Under the pieces are notes generated by a model. That model ran no database searches, was not told the origin of the DNA, and was given only the letters and a program-made list of their open reading frames with translations. Made by a program: the position numbers and the translations under genes. A DNA stretch of 5,982 nucleotides from CAZVCJ01 sp964625745 (lineage in GTDB: Bacteria > Chloroflexota > Anaerolineae > VGOG01), in NCBI GenBank assembly GCA_964625745.1, contig CAZVCJ010000225.1, positions 1-5,982 on the forward strand, given 5' to 3'. Below are positions 1 to 5,791 of this stretch, piece after piece. Position 1 is the stretch's first letter; every line of letters starts with the position of its first letter.

Positions 1-78
1 TGTGAGACTCCATGCATTGGAATAGGAGGGCGTCCAAAAAGTGTACGGTAGTGAAATCCAGGAGAGGAGGAGAGGGAC

Positions 79-135
79 ATGCCAAGACGAAAGCCGTACA
101 CCAAAGTGGTCAATGAGGAACCAGCTTCGAGCTGA
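79..135 (+). CDS. Possible 18-residue peptide or truncated small ORF, function unknown
   Basis: The ATG at 79 follows a purine-rich stretch containing GGAGG at 66-70, eight bases upstream, which is an excellent ribosome-binding site. The frame gives MPRRKPYTKVVNEEPASS and stops with TGA at 133-135. The basic start followed by Pro-Tyr-Thr-Lys loosely resembles the N-termini of small leader-like peptides (basic residues, then YxKP, then a PEE-type motif) that I associate with radical-SAM-modified peptide families. The resemblance is weak and no maturase is in the window. It could equally be the 5' stub of a gene cut off by the rearrangement that left the methyltransferase scrap nearby, or chance. 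The strong ribosome-binding site is the main reason to list it. Confidence 0.22.
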   Translation: MPRRKPYTKVVNEEPASS

Positions 136-174
136 TCACGTCCGGGGCATGGGAGATGTTGTCTTCAAAGGGTT

Positions 175-342
175 TCAATTGACACTTTTGCCCAGGTGGA
201 AAACTACTACCCCTCCAGGTTTCAGTCGCTCTCTGGCCTGCCGCAAGATCGGGGCATAGATTTCAAGGCTCTGCTTTTGACGCTCGTCCACAAATGAGAG
301 CGGCCGCGTGTGAAAGTCGGACTCGCTCCAGCCGGTGAACCA
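175..342 (-). pseudogene. Remnant of a class I SAM-dependent methyltransferase
   Basis: Read on the minus strand from about 342 down to a TGA at 175-177, the frame encodes about 55 residues. They include an acidic/aromatic stretch (WSESDFHTRPLSFVDERQ), a helix (YAPILRQARERL) and then LKPGGVVVFHLGKS, with LKPGG encoded at 211-225. The helix followed by LKPGG and a hydrophobic beta-strand is the post-motif-III signature of Rossmann-fold methyltransferases. The fragment lacks the upstream SAM-binding glycine loop and the C-terminal strands. The frame upstream is closed by a stop at 388-390 and the similarity appears to end where the + strand transporter starts. No frame past the TGA restores a plausible C-terminus. 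I read it as a doubly truncated remnant. The motif is clear but short, so chance is not excluded. Confidence 0.5.
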
Positions 343-344
343 CA

Positions 345-1562
345 ATGGAGAAAGCAAAAACGCCCGGGAATCTGCGCATCGTGGCGATCACGTCTTTTCT
401 GGCCGGCACATCTCTGAGTATGACCTTTGCTGTGTGGCAGCCCTTTGTGCTCAGCCTGGGCGCGCCGATGAGCACGCTGGGCTTACTGGAGAGCCTGGGC
501 GGGCAGAGCGGTATAGTGACCACGCTGATCCAGGCCGTTGGTGGCTGGTTCTCCGATCGCCTCGGCAGGAAACCGCTTATCGCCCTGGGCAGCCTGACCG
601 GTGTCCTGGGCGTGTCCTTCTACGTGCTGGCGGCCATCACCGACGATTGGCGGTGGCTGTTGCCAGGGGTCACCCTCCTGGGAGCGACCATGGTCTCCGG
701 CCCGGCCCAGAATTCCCTGGTGGCCGAATCGTCCCAGGCCAACCAGCGCGGCATGGCCTACAGTGTCCTGGCAGCCTCCTCGGTAGCACCGGGAATCTTT
801 GCACCGGCCCTGGGTGGCTTTATCACCGACCGATGGGGCTTTTCGCCACTCTTCCTACTGCGTCTCGGCCTGGAGGGCCTGTGCCTACTGCTCATCCTCT
901 GGCTATTGCAGGAGACCGTGAAGCAGGCCAGCGGAACGATCTCCCTGAGCAAACTGAACGGGATGCTGGCCAGAATGGTTGCGCCTCCCAAGAAACTGCG
1001 CGGCTTGTACTGGGCCGCCGCCGCGGACCTCTTCGCCTGGGGGCTCGGGGGATTCCTTCTCTACGGGATGCTGAGCAAGACCTTTGGCTTCACCACCTTC
1101 CAGTTAGGACTAATGTCCAGCCTTGTCTCTGTCGTCTGGACGCTCTCGCAATTGCCCATCGGGAGGATGATAGACCGTTTCGGCTCAAAGCCCTTCCTGG
1201 CATTCTCGGAGGTGATAGGCATCCTGGTCGTCGTGGGATGGATGTTCAGCACCAGCTTCCCCGCCTTCGCCCTCCTGGAAGCTTGCTGGGGTCTCTGCGG
1301 CGCCGCCTGGCTGCCAGCGCAAATGGCCCTCCTGGCCAACAGCGTCCCCGAAAATCAGCGAGGAGAAGCGATGGGGCAACTTGCTACCTTTCGGGGGTTG
1401 GTTGGCTTCCCTGCCCCCTACCTGGGCGGCTTGCTCTACGACCACTTCGGTTTCCGCGCCCCCATCCTGGCCAACCTGGTGGGTCTGGTCGTGGCCCTGG
1501 CGCTCGTCGTGATCGCCGTAAAGGAAACACCACCTGCGGAGCACAAACACTGTGGAGTCTGA
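345..1562 (+). CDS. Major facilitator superfamily (MFS) transporter, 405 aa
   Basis: This is a polytopic inner-membrane secondary transporter, presumably a proton-coupled exporter of a small molecule; the substrate cannot be read from sequence. The 405 residues suit a 12-helix MFS protein. The loop between helices 2 and 3 carries motif A (GWFSDRLGRK, residues 67-76), and a degenerate copy opens the second half (GRMIDRFGSK, residues 273-282), showing the usual 6+6 duplication. An NQRG motif occurs in each half, typical of drug-efflux-like members. The ATG at 345 is the only close start, because an in-frame TGA lies at 336-338. GGTGA at 334-338 can serve as a weak ribosome-binding site. The C-terminal tail has a small HKHC cluster of unknown meaning. 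The gene lies 8 bases before a second MFS gene, so the two are probably co-transcribed. Three of its 14 arginines use AGA/AGG. The family call is firm. Confidence 0.93.
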   Translation: MEKAKTPGNLRIVAITSFLAGTSLSMTFAVWQPFVLSLGAPMSTLGLLESLGGQSGIVTTLIQAVGGWFSDRLGRKPLIALGSLTGVLGVSFYVLAAITDDWRWLLPGVTLLGATMVSGPAQNSLVAESSQANQRGMAYSVLAASSVAPGIFAPALGGFITDRWGFSPLFLLRLGLEGLCLLLILWLLQETVKQASGTISLSKLNGMLARMVAPPKKLRGLYWAAAADLFAWGLGGFLLYGMLSKTFGFTTFQLGLMSSLVSVVWTLSQLPIGRMIDRFGSKPFLAFSEVIGILVVVGWMFSTSFPAFALLEACWGLCGAAWLPAQMALLANSVPENQRGEAMGQLATFRGLVGFPAPYLGGLLYDHFGFRAPILANLVGLVVALALVVIAVKETPPAEHKHCGV

Positions 1563-1570
1563 AAGTCAAA

Positions 1571-2695
1571 ATGTGCTTATCTGAACGGTGGGTAGCTTAC
1601 CTGTTTCTCATTCTCGTTGGCTTTCTGGAGACCCTCGCCTTTTCCGTCGTCCACCCCGTGTTTCCCCTCTGCGTGGAAAGCTTCGGCGTTTCCTACGAGA
1701 AGGTGGGCTTGCTCTTCTCCGCCTACAACTTCACCTGGGCGGCCCTGCAGGTTTACACTGGCTACCTGGGCGACAGGTTTGGGAGAAAGAGGGTGGCCCT
1801 CGTAGGCTTTGCCTTCTACTCCATCTTTGCTCTCCTCAACTACACGGCCGTCAGTTTCACCCAGTTGTTCCTGTTCCGCATCCTCCAGGGAGTAGGGCTG
1901 GGACTCCTGGGACCCTCTGTCCTGGGCCTGGTGGCAGGCTTTGAAGAAAAGGGTAAGAGCTTCGCCTTCTACCGGGTCGCCAACGGGGCAGGCGACGTCC
2001 TGGGGCCGATGATAGGCGGCTTCATTGGGAACTACAGCCTGAGGCAGCCCTTCCTCCTCAGCGCCCTTGCCGCTCTCCTGGCGGGCGCGGTAGCGCTGGG
2101 GATGAAAGAAGCGGAGCCTACAGAGCCCGAAATCCATTTCTTCAGAGCCGCTTCAGGACTTTTGCGTAACAGAGGTTTCCTTCTCCTCTGCCTGGCCGGC
2201 TTCCTCGCCGAGTCGGGTTATGCCTCCTTCAGCATCGCCGTTCCCCTGGAGGGGAAGAGCTTCGGGCTCTCCCCCTCGCAGATAGGGACCGTGCTTTCCT
2301 CGTACTCCCTGAGCTTTGCCCTCCTCCAGGTGCCGATAGGAGCGTATGCCGAAAAGGCCGGAAAGCGCAGGCTGGTAGTCAGCGCCGCTTTCCTCTCCGC
2401 CCCTCTCTTCTTGGGCCTGTACGTGGCCAGAGGCTTCCTTCCGATGGTCCTGCTGATGGCCCTGCTGGGCATCACGCTGGGGGCCATCTTCATCCAGTCA
2501 ACCGCTCTGGCGGCGGAAGCGGTGGCCGAAGGGGCAAGAGCGATGTACCTGGGCTTTTTCGACGCGATGATTGACCTCTCTTTTATCGTGATGCCCCTCA
2601 TCGTGGGCGTTGCCGCCGGATTCAGGGAGAGTTTGCCCTTCCTGGTGTGCGCCCTTTTCCTCGCCGGGGCAGGAGTGCTGTTTCGGTTAAGATGA
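1571..2695 (+). CDS. Second MFS transporter, 374 aa
   Basis: This is a compact inner-membrane MFS permease of unknown substrate. Motif A is clear (GYLGDRFGRK, residues 64-73) and its counterpart in the second half is GAYAEKAGKR (residues 257-266). Hydrophobic segments fill the rest, and 374 residues is at the short end for 12 helices. The frame is open upstream to 335, but that upstream stretch is an Arg/Pro/Gly-rich shadow of the first transporter. The real start is the ATG at 1571, followed directly by the first membrane helix. GGAG at 1554-1557 is rather distant, so coupling to termination of the upstream gene at 1562 is plausible. Eleven of 17 arginines use AGA or AGG, against 3 of 14 in the first transporter and about 5 of 31 in the toroid gene at 4772, so the gene may have a different origin. 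It is not a close copy of its neighbour. Its stop lies two bases before the next promoter. Confidence 0.92.
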   Translation: MCLSERWVAYLFLILVGFLETLAFSVVHPVFPLCVESFGVSYEKVGLLFSAYNFTWAALQVYTGYLGDRFGRKRVALVGFAFYSIFALLNYTAVSFTQLFLFRILQGVGLGLLGPSVLGLVAGFEEKGKSFAFYRVANGAGDVLGPMIGGFIGNYSLRQPFLLSALAALLAGAVALGMKEAEPTEPEIHFFRAASGLLRNRGFLLLCLAGFLAESGYASFSIAVPLEGKSFGLSPSQIGTVLSSYSLSFALLQVPIGAYAEKAGKRRLVVSAAFLSAPLFLGLYVARGFLPMVLLMALLGITLGAIFIQSTALAAEAVAEGARAMYLGFFDAMIDLSFIVMPLIVGVAAGFRESLPFLVCALFLAGAGVLFRLR

Positions 2696-2697
2696 AT

Positions 2698-2726
2698 TTG
2701 ACAGAGAACATATGTTCTGGTATAAT
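2698..2726 (+). promoter_or_regulatory. Consensus sigma-70 promoter for the toroid operon
   Basis: The -35 box is a perfect TTGACA (2698-2703) and the -10 box a perfect TATAAT (2721-2726), separated by exactly 17 bases. The TG at 2718-2719 makes it an extended -10 (TGGTATAAT). Transcription should start near 2731-2734, leaving a leader of roughly 45 bases. The -35 lies two bases after the upstream transporter's stop. So strong a promoter is normally found where a repressor holds it off, which fits the two palindromes in the spacer and at the start site. Confidence 0.9.
2705..2718. promoter_or_regulatory. Operator 1: perfect 14-bp palindrome, LexA (SOS) box-like, in the promoter spacer
   Basis: AGAACATATGTTCT is a perfect inverted repeat lying entirely between the -35 and -10 boxes. 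Its core GAAC-ATAT-GTTC fits the GAAC-N4-GTTC LexA (DinR/Cheo) box known from Gram-positive and green non-sulfur bacteria, including the R-N-R-Y pattern of the central four bases. A repressor bound here would block RNA polymerase directly. The palindrome and its position are seen in the sequence. Assignment to LexA rests on motif similarity, since no regulator gene is in the window. Confidence 0.75.
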
Positions 2727-2734
2727 ATGAGCGT

Positions 2735-2748
2735 CGAACATTCGTTCT
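2735..2748. promoter_or_regulatory. Operator 2: second GAAC-N4-GTTC box over the transcription start
   Basis: CGAACATTCGTTCT matches operator 1 at 11 of 14 positions and keeps both GAAC and GTTC arms. It covers about +2 to +15 of the predicted transcript. Its centre is 30 bp from that of operator 1, close to three helical turns, so two dimers could bind the same face of the DNA and act together. The central bases (ATTC) depart at one position from the R-N-R-Y pattern, so it may be the weaker site. Confidence 0.68.
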
Positions 2749-2764
2749 ACCAGAGCTCTTGTAT

Positions 2765-2771
2765 AGAGGAG
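2765..2771 (+). promoter_or_regulatory. Ribosome-binding site that sets the start of the first toroid gene
   Basis: AGAGGAG at 2765-2771 is the only good Shine-Dalgarno sequence in the leader. It is six bases from the in-frame GTG at 2778 but directly abuts the ATG at 2772, which is too close for normal initiation. It therefore favours GTG 2778. The far upstream in-frame ATG at 2712 lies inside operator 1 and ahead of the -10 box, so it would not be on the transcript. Confidence 0.6.
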
Positions 2772-2777
2772 ATGAAG

Positions 2778-3731
2778 GTGACAACCCAAACGCCCGTGCT
2801 AATGGGAAACCGGAAAAGTAAACTCAAAGCCGATCTGACAGAATGGCTCCTGGAGCCCGAGAACCCCTCGGTCCGCTACTGGACGCTGACAAAGCTGCTC
2901 GGCAAGACCGAGGGGGATGCGGAAGTGATCGAGACGCGCCGGGCCATTATGGAGCGAGGGCCGGCGGCCGAAATTCTCTCTCACTATGCCGGCCATGGAC
3001 GCTGGGAAGGTGAGCGGAGTTATTACACTTACAAGTACACCTCGACCCATTGGCAACTGCTTCTGTTGACCGAACTGGCCGCCGATGGACAGGACGAACG
3101 CATCGCCGCTGCTTGCCAGCGGATGATTGATGAAGTGTACGGCGAGGATCGCTCCACCATCTTGCCTTGCTTTCACGGCAACCTCATCGGTTACCTGCAC
3201 GCCCTCGGTCACGGACAGGATGAACGAGTGGGGGATTTCGAGGCAGAGCTGGCCCGCGCAGGCACCGCGGGGGAGTGGCGTTGCAACATCAACGGAGACC
3301 TGCCCTGCGCCTGGGGCGTGGCGCGGGCGTTGTGGGGTTTCGGGCGTATCTCCGGCGGCGAGCGCAGCGGTGCCGTGCAAGAGGCCATTGAGAGCGGCGT
3401 CCGCTTCCTGGGCCGCTTTGAGCTCTGCGAAGGAAACTATCCCAGCAGCGGCCCACGCCACAAGCTGTGGGACCGGTTCAACTTCCCACTCTTTTACCAG
3501 GCCGACGGGCTCTTCGCCCTGCGCGCCCTGGCCGACCTGGGCCACGTGAGCGAAGAGCCCGCTTTTCGCCAGGCGCTGGAGTGGCTGGAGGCCCGACGCC
3601 GCAACGACAGTCGCTGGAACGGCGTCAGTCCCTACGGTAGCCGTATGTGGACCCAACTGGAACCACGTCGCCGGCCCAGTAAATGGATCACGTGGCAAGC
3701 GCTGTACGCCATCAAGGCCGCGAACGCCTGA
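2778..3731 (+). CDS. Alpha/alpha-toroid protein (squalene cyclase/prenyltransferase-repeat-like), 317 aa
   Basis: This looks like a soluble helical-toroid protein of the terpenoid cyclase/protein prenyltransferase fold. Its biochemical role is unknown, and relatives are sometimes mislabelled as nitrogen-fixation protein. No signal peptide or membrane segment is seen. Numbering from GTG 2778, residues 23-37 hold the family motif WLLEPENPSVRYWTL, followed by a GRWEG turn (74-78). Cysteines 131 (PCFHGN), 169 and 177 (NGDLPCAWG) align with cysteines in the paralogue at 4772. A RFNFPLFYQAD segment and a C-terminal KWIT motif follow. The DxDD acid motif of squalene-hopene cyclases is absent, and about 320 residues is half a cyclase's length, so a hopanoid cyclase is unlikely. 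The start is chosen from the ribosome-binding site; ATG 2772 is the alternative. It is first in the operon, behind the double-operator promoter, and 18 bases before the next gene. Fold call good, function open. Confidence 0.82.
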   Translation: MTTQTPVLMGNRKSKLKADLTEWLLEPENPSVRYWTLTKLLGKTEGDAEVIETRRAIMERGPAAEILSHYAGHGRWEGERSYYTYKYTSTHWQLLLLTELAADGQDERIAAACQRMIDEVYGEDRSTILPCFHGNLIGYLHALGHGQDERVGDFEAELARAGTAGEWRCNINGDLPCAWGVARALWGFGRISGGERSGAVQEAIESGVRFLGRFELCEGNYPSSGPRHKLWDRFNFPLFYQADGLFALRALADLGHVSEEPAFRQALEWLEARRRNDSRWNGVSPYGSRMWTQLEPRRRPSKWITWQALYAIKAANA

Positions 3732-3749
3732 GCCAAGGAGTCATTCGAG

Positions 3750-4736
3750 ATGGACATCCTTTTGGAACATCCCCTCACCAATCCCCTCGATCTGGAAATC
3801 CGCGCAGCGCAGGCTGAGGTCGTCACCTGGCAGGGACGCGAGGCACTATGGTTGGAAGACGGCTTGGCCCTGATCCCCGACCGCCAGATGACGGGCGCCA
3901 GCATAGAAGTGCTGATCGGCGCTGATGGGCCAGCGTATCCGGGGGTCGCTTTCTGCCTCGCAGATGCGCTCAACTTTGAGCTGGCCTACGCCGTGCCTCA
4001 CGTCAGCGGCCAGTGGGATGCGCTGCAGTACGACCCGGTCTTTCATGGATCGAATACCTGGCAGGTGTATCATGGCCCGGGCTACCAACGCGCCACCCAG
4101 GTGCCAACCGGGCGCTGGTTCCGACTGAAGGTGGATTTTTGCGGCGCACGAGCCGCTATTTCGGTAGATGGACAGCCGCCACTGGTGGTGGAGAAGCTGG
4201 CCCATTCGACTGCGGCTGGGCTTTTCGGGCTGTGGACCTATCGCCCAGCCTACTTTTGCGACCTGCGAGTCTCGACCTGTGATGGGCTGGACATCCCACG
4301 CGGAGAGATGCCTAGCGCCGCCGAAGGCACTGTCGGGGCCTGGTTCGTGGAGGGTTACGGCGCGGTGACCTGCGAACCGAATGGGGTGATCAACCTGAAT
4401 CGCTACCTGCCAACCTCATTGAGCGAAGTGCGTCTGACCCGACGTTTTGAGACGCCTGAGGGAGGGGCGATGACGTTAGAGTTCGGCTTCAGCGATGCCC
4501 TCACCCTGGAGTTGGACGGGCAGGTGGTTTTCAGTGGGGAGAACACTTTCAAAGGCTTTGCGGACCGCGCAGCACGTGGCTACGTGGAGTTGGGGATGCA
4601 GTCCCTCCGGCAGGTGTTGGCATCTGGCACGCATTGTCTTACCGCGGCGCTGCGAGTGAGCGAGGGGTTCGGGTGGGGCCTGGCGCTGGCTGCCCATGGC
4701 GAGGGACTGCACTGGTTGCCGGCGGAATTAGGATGA
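3750..4736 (+). CDS. Cytoplasmic two-domain beta-sandwich protein with a concanavalin A-like (LamG/DUF1080-type) domain, 328 aa
   Basis: No enzyme or specific ligand can be named. Residues about 20-175 look like a concanavalin A-like jelly roll. Alternating strands end in PTGRWFRLKVDF (119-130), ISVDGQPPLVVE (137-148), GLFGLWTYRPAYFCDLRVS (157-175), the usual pattern of LamG or DUF1080 (sugar-hydrolase-like) domains. Residues about 195-325 form a second all-beta region with FGFSD (245-249), LELDGQVVFSG (253-263) and GFGWG (306-310), resembling a galactose-binding-like module. Such domains usually occur in secreted carbohydrate-binding proteins, but no signal peptide, lipobox or membrane helix is present, so the product should be cytoplasmic. 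AAGGAG at 3735-3740, nine bases before the ATG, supports the start. It sits between two toroid paralogues, which suggests a shared job. Carbohydrate or protein binding is inference only. Confidence 0.78.
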   Translation: MDILLEHPLTNPLDLEIRAAQAEVVTWQGREALWLEDGLALIPDRQMTGASIEVLIGADGPAYPGVAFCLADALNFELAYAVPHVSGQWDALQYDPVFHGSNTWQVYHGPGYQRATQVPTGRWFRLKVDFCGARAAISVDGQPPLVVEKLAHSTAAGLFGLWTYRPAYFCDLRVSTCDGLDIPRGEMPSAAEGTVGAWFVEGYGAVTCEPNGVINLNRYLPTSLSEVRLTRRFETPEGGAMTLEFGFSDALTLELDGQVVFSGENTFKGFADRAARGYVELGMQSLRQVLASGTHCLTAALRVSEGFGWGLALAAHGEGLHWLPAELG

Positions 4737-4771
4737 CACTGGGCTGATTCCCCAGATCAAAGAGGAGAAAC

Positions 4772-5791
4772 ATGGCGAACTGGAAAGACCTCTTAAGGGC
4801 AGATCCAACCGCTTGGCTTCTTGAACCAGATAATCCTTCGGTCCGCTACTGGACGCTGCGCAATTTGCTCGACCGGCCCGAGGACGACGCCGAGGTGCAG
4901 GCAGCTCGCGCAGCCATCGCGCAATCGGACGTGGTACAGCGGCTGCTGGCTGCTCAACACGCCGATGGTTATTGGGGCGACGATCCACGCAAACCCTACG
5001 GCGCTGCAAGCACCACCGCTCACCTGGTTGTCTTGGCCGAACTGGGCGTGCCCGTGAACGACCGCATCCAACGAGGATGCGAGTATTTCCTCGAGGCCAG
5101 CCAGCAACCGGACGGTGGCTTTAGCCAGGTGACCGGCTCCAGCAGCCGCGAGTGGTATTGTGTCACCGGTTATATGATCAAGGCTCTGACTCACTTCGGC
5201 TACGACCGCGACCCGCGCGTCGCTGCTGCTTGGGGTTACCTCTATCGGCGCATGGTGCAGGGAGAGGGCAATGGGCTTAGCTGTCGCAACAGCAACGACA
5301 GAGGGCCGTGCCAGTGGGGATTCGTCAAAGTGCTAGACGCCGTGGCCACACTACCACCCGGCCACCGCACTGCGGAACAACGTAAGCTGGCTGCCCGATT
5401 GTCCGAATCTCTGCTGGCCCGCGCCTGGGACTTCGGCGGGCGAGACAAGCGGTGGTTGAGCTTTGGCTGGCCATATCAATGTCAGAGCGATCTGTTGGAC
5501 ATTGCCGACGTGCTGGCCAGGCTGGAACACGGAGTTGATAAACAGTTTGGGATGTGGGTAGACTTGATCTTGGCCCAGCAGGATGAGCAGGGCCACTGGG
5601 CACGACGGGCGGGCATGAGACTGATTGACGCCGGCAAGAAGAACCGTGCCAATAAGTGGATCACCCTCAAAGCCCTGCGCGTTCTCAATGAGGATGAAAG
5701 AGGCAACCGGCAATTGACAGGCCGCGGGCCGGCGCATGCGGTCGCCTTCACCGGACATGCCTTGCTATTCCATAATGAGGAGGGAATCTGA
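4772..5791 (+). CDS. Second alpha/alpha-toroid protein (squalene cyclase/prenyltransferase-repeat-like), 339 aa
   Basis: This is a diverged paralogue of the gene at 2778, again predicted soluble and of unknown reaction. The N-terminal motif is WLLEPDNPSVRYWTL (residues 15-29). QW-like turns occur at QHADGYWG (62-69), QQPDGGF (111-117) and QDEQGHW (270-276), typical of terpene-cyclase-like toroids. Cysteines 130 (CVTG), 171 and 180 (GPCQWG) align with those of the first paralogue; a further CQSD (237-240) follows the conserved WPYQ. KWIT (295-298) marks the usual C-terminal helix, but about 34 more residues follow, an extension the other copy lacks. No DxDD cyclase motif is present. AGAGGAG at 4761-4767 precedes the ATG by four bases. 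Its TGA (5789-5791) overlaps the next gene's ATG by one base, implying translational coupling. Confidence 0.84.
   Translation: MANWKDLLRADPTAWLLEPDNPSVRYWTLRNLLDRPEDDAEVQAARAAIAQSDVVQRLLAAQHADGYWGDDPRKPYGAASTTAHLVVLAELGVPVNDRIQRGCEYFLEASQQPDGGFSQVTGSSSREWYCVTGYMIKALTHFGYDRDPRVAAAWGYLYRRMVQGEGNGLSCRNSNDRGPCQWGFVKVLDAVATLPPGHRTAEQRKLAARLSESLLARAWDFGGRDKRWLSFGWPYQCQSDLLDIADVLARLEHGVDKQFGMWVDLILAQQDEQGHWARRAGMRLIDAGKKNRANKWITLKALRVLNEDERGNRQLTGRGPAHAVAFTGHALLFHNEEGI

Larger units (their letters stand above)
1..344. other. Leader region without an intact long gene
   Basis: These 344 bases precede the first transporter. No RNA gene, terminator hairpin or convincing sigma-70 promoter could be recognised by eye. 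Two things of possible note lie here and are listed separately: a very short + strand ORF with a strong Shine-Dalgarno sequence (79-135) and a minus-strand methyltransferase scrap (about 175-342). The remaining open frames are short, rich in Arg, Pro and Ser, and look like chance. The region reads as decayed sequence at a junction between two gene neighbourhoods, which is an inference. Confidence 0.5.

Noticed and set aside
1577..2137. Minus-strand open frame of 186 codons opposite the second transporter
   Set aside because: It is Glu/Gln/Gly/Val-rich without a domain signature and lies wholly antisense to a clear MFS gene. It is a shadow.
335..2695. A single 786-codon open frame that looks like a fusion ending in an MFS domain
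   Set aside because: Its first 412 codons read the first transporter out of frame and give an Arg/Pro/Gly-rich non-membrane sequence. Only the part from ATG 1571 is protein-like. The long open shadow is an effect of GC-rich codon usage.
2752..2759. AGAGCTCT palindrome in the leader, considered as a third operator
   Set aside because: It is eight bases long, lacks GAAC/GTTC arms and is short enough to be chance.
2799..3698. Minus-strand open frame of 299 codons opposite the first toroid gene
   Set aside because: Its composition is Ala/Gly/Val/Pro-rich with no motif, while the + strand has family motifs, a ribosome-binding site and a promoter. It is a shadow.
4739..4755. Small hairpin CTGGG/CCCAG between the beta-sandwich and second toroid genes
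   Set aside because: There are only five base pairs around a seven-base loop, no following T run, and it does not extend. It is too weak to call a terminator.
2778..5791. Toroid genes as squalene-hopene cyclases or NifH
   Set aside because: They lack the DxDD catalytic motif and are half a cyclase's length. They also lack the P-loop and cysteines of NifH, a label sometimes attached to this family by automated annotation.
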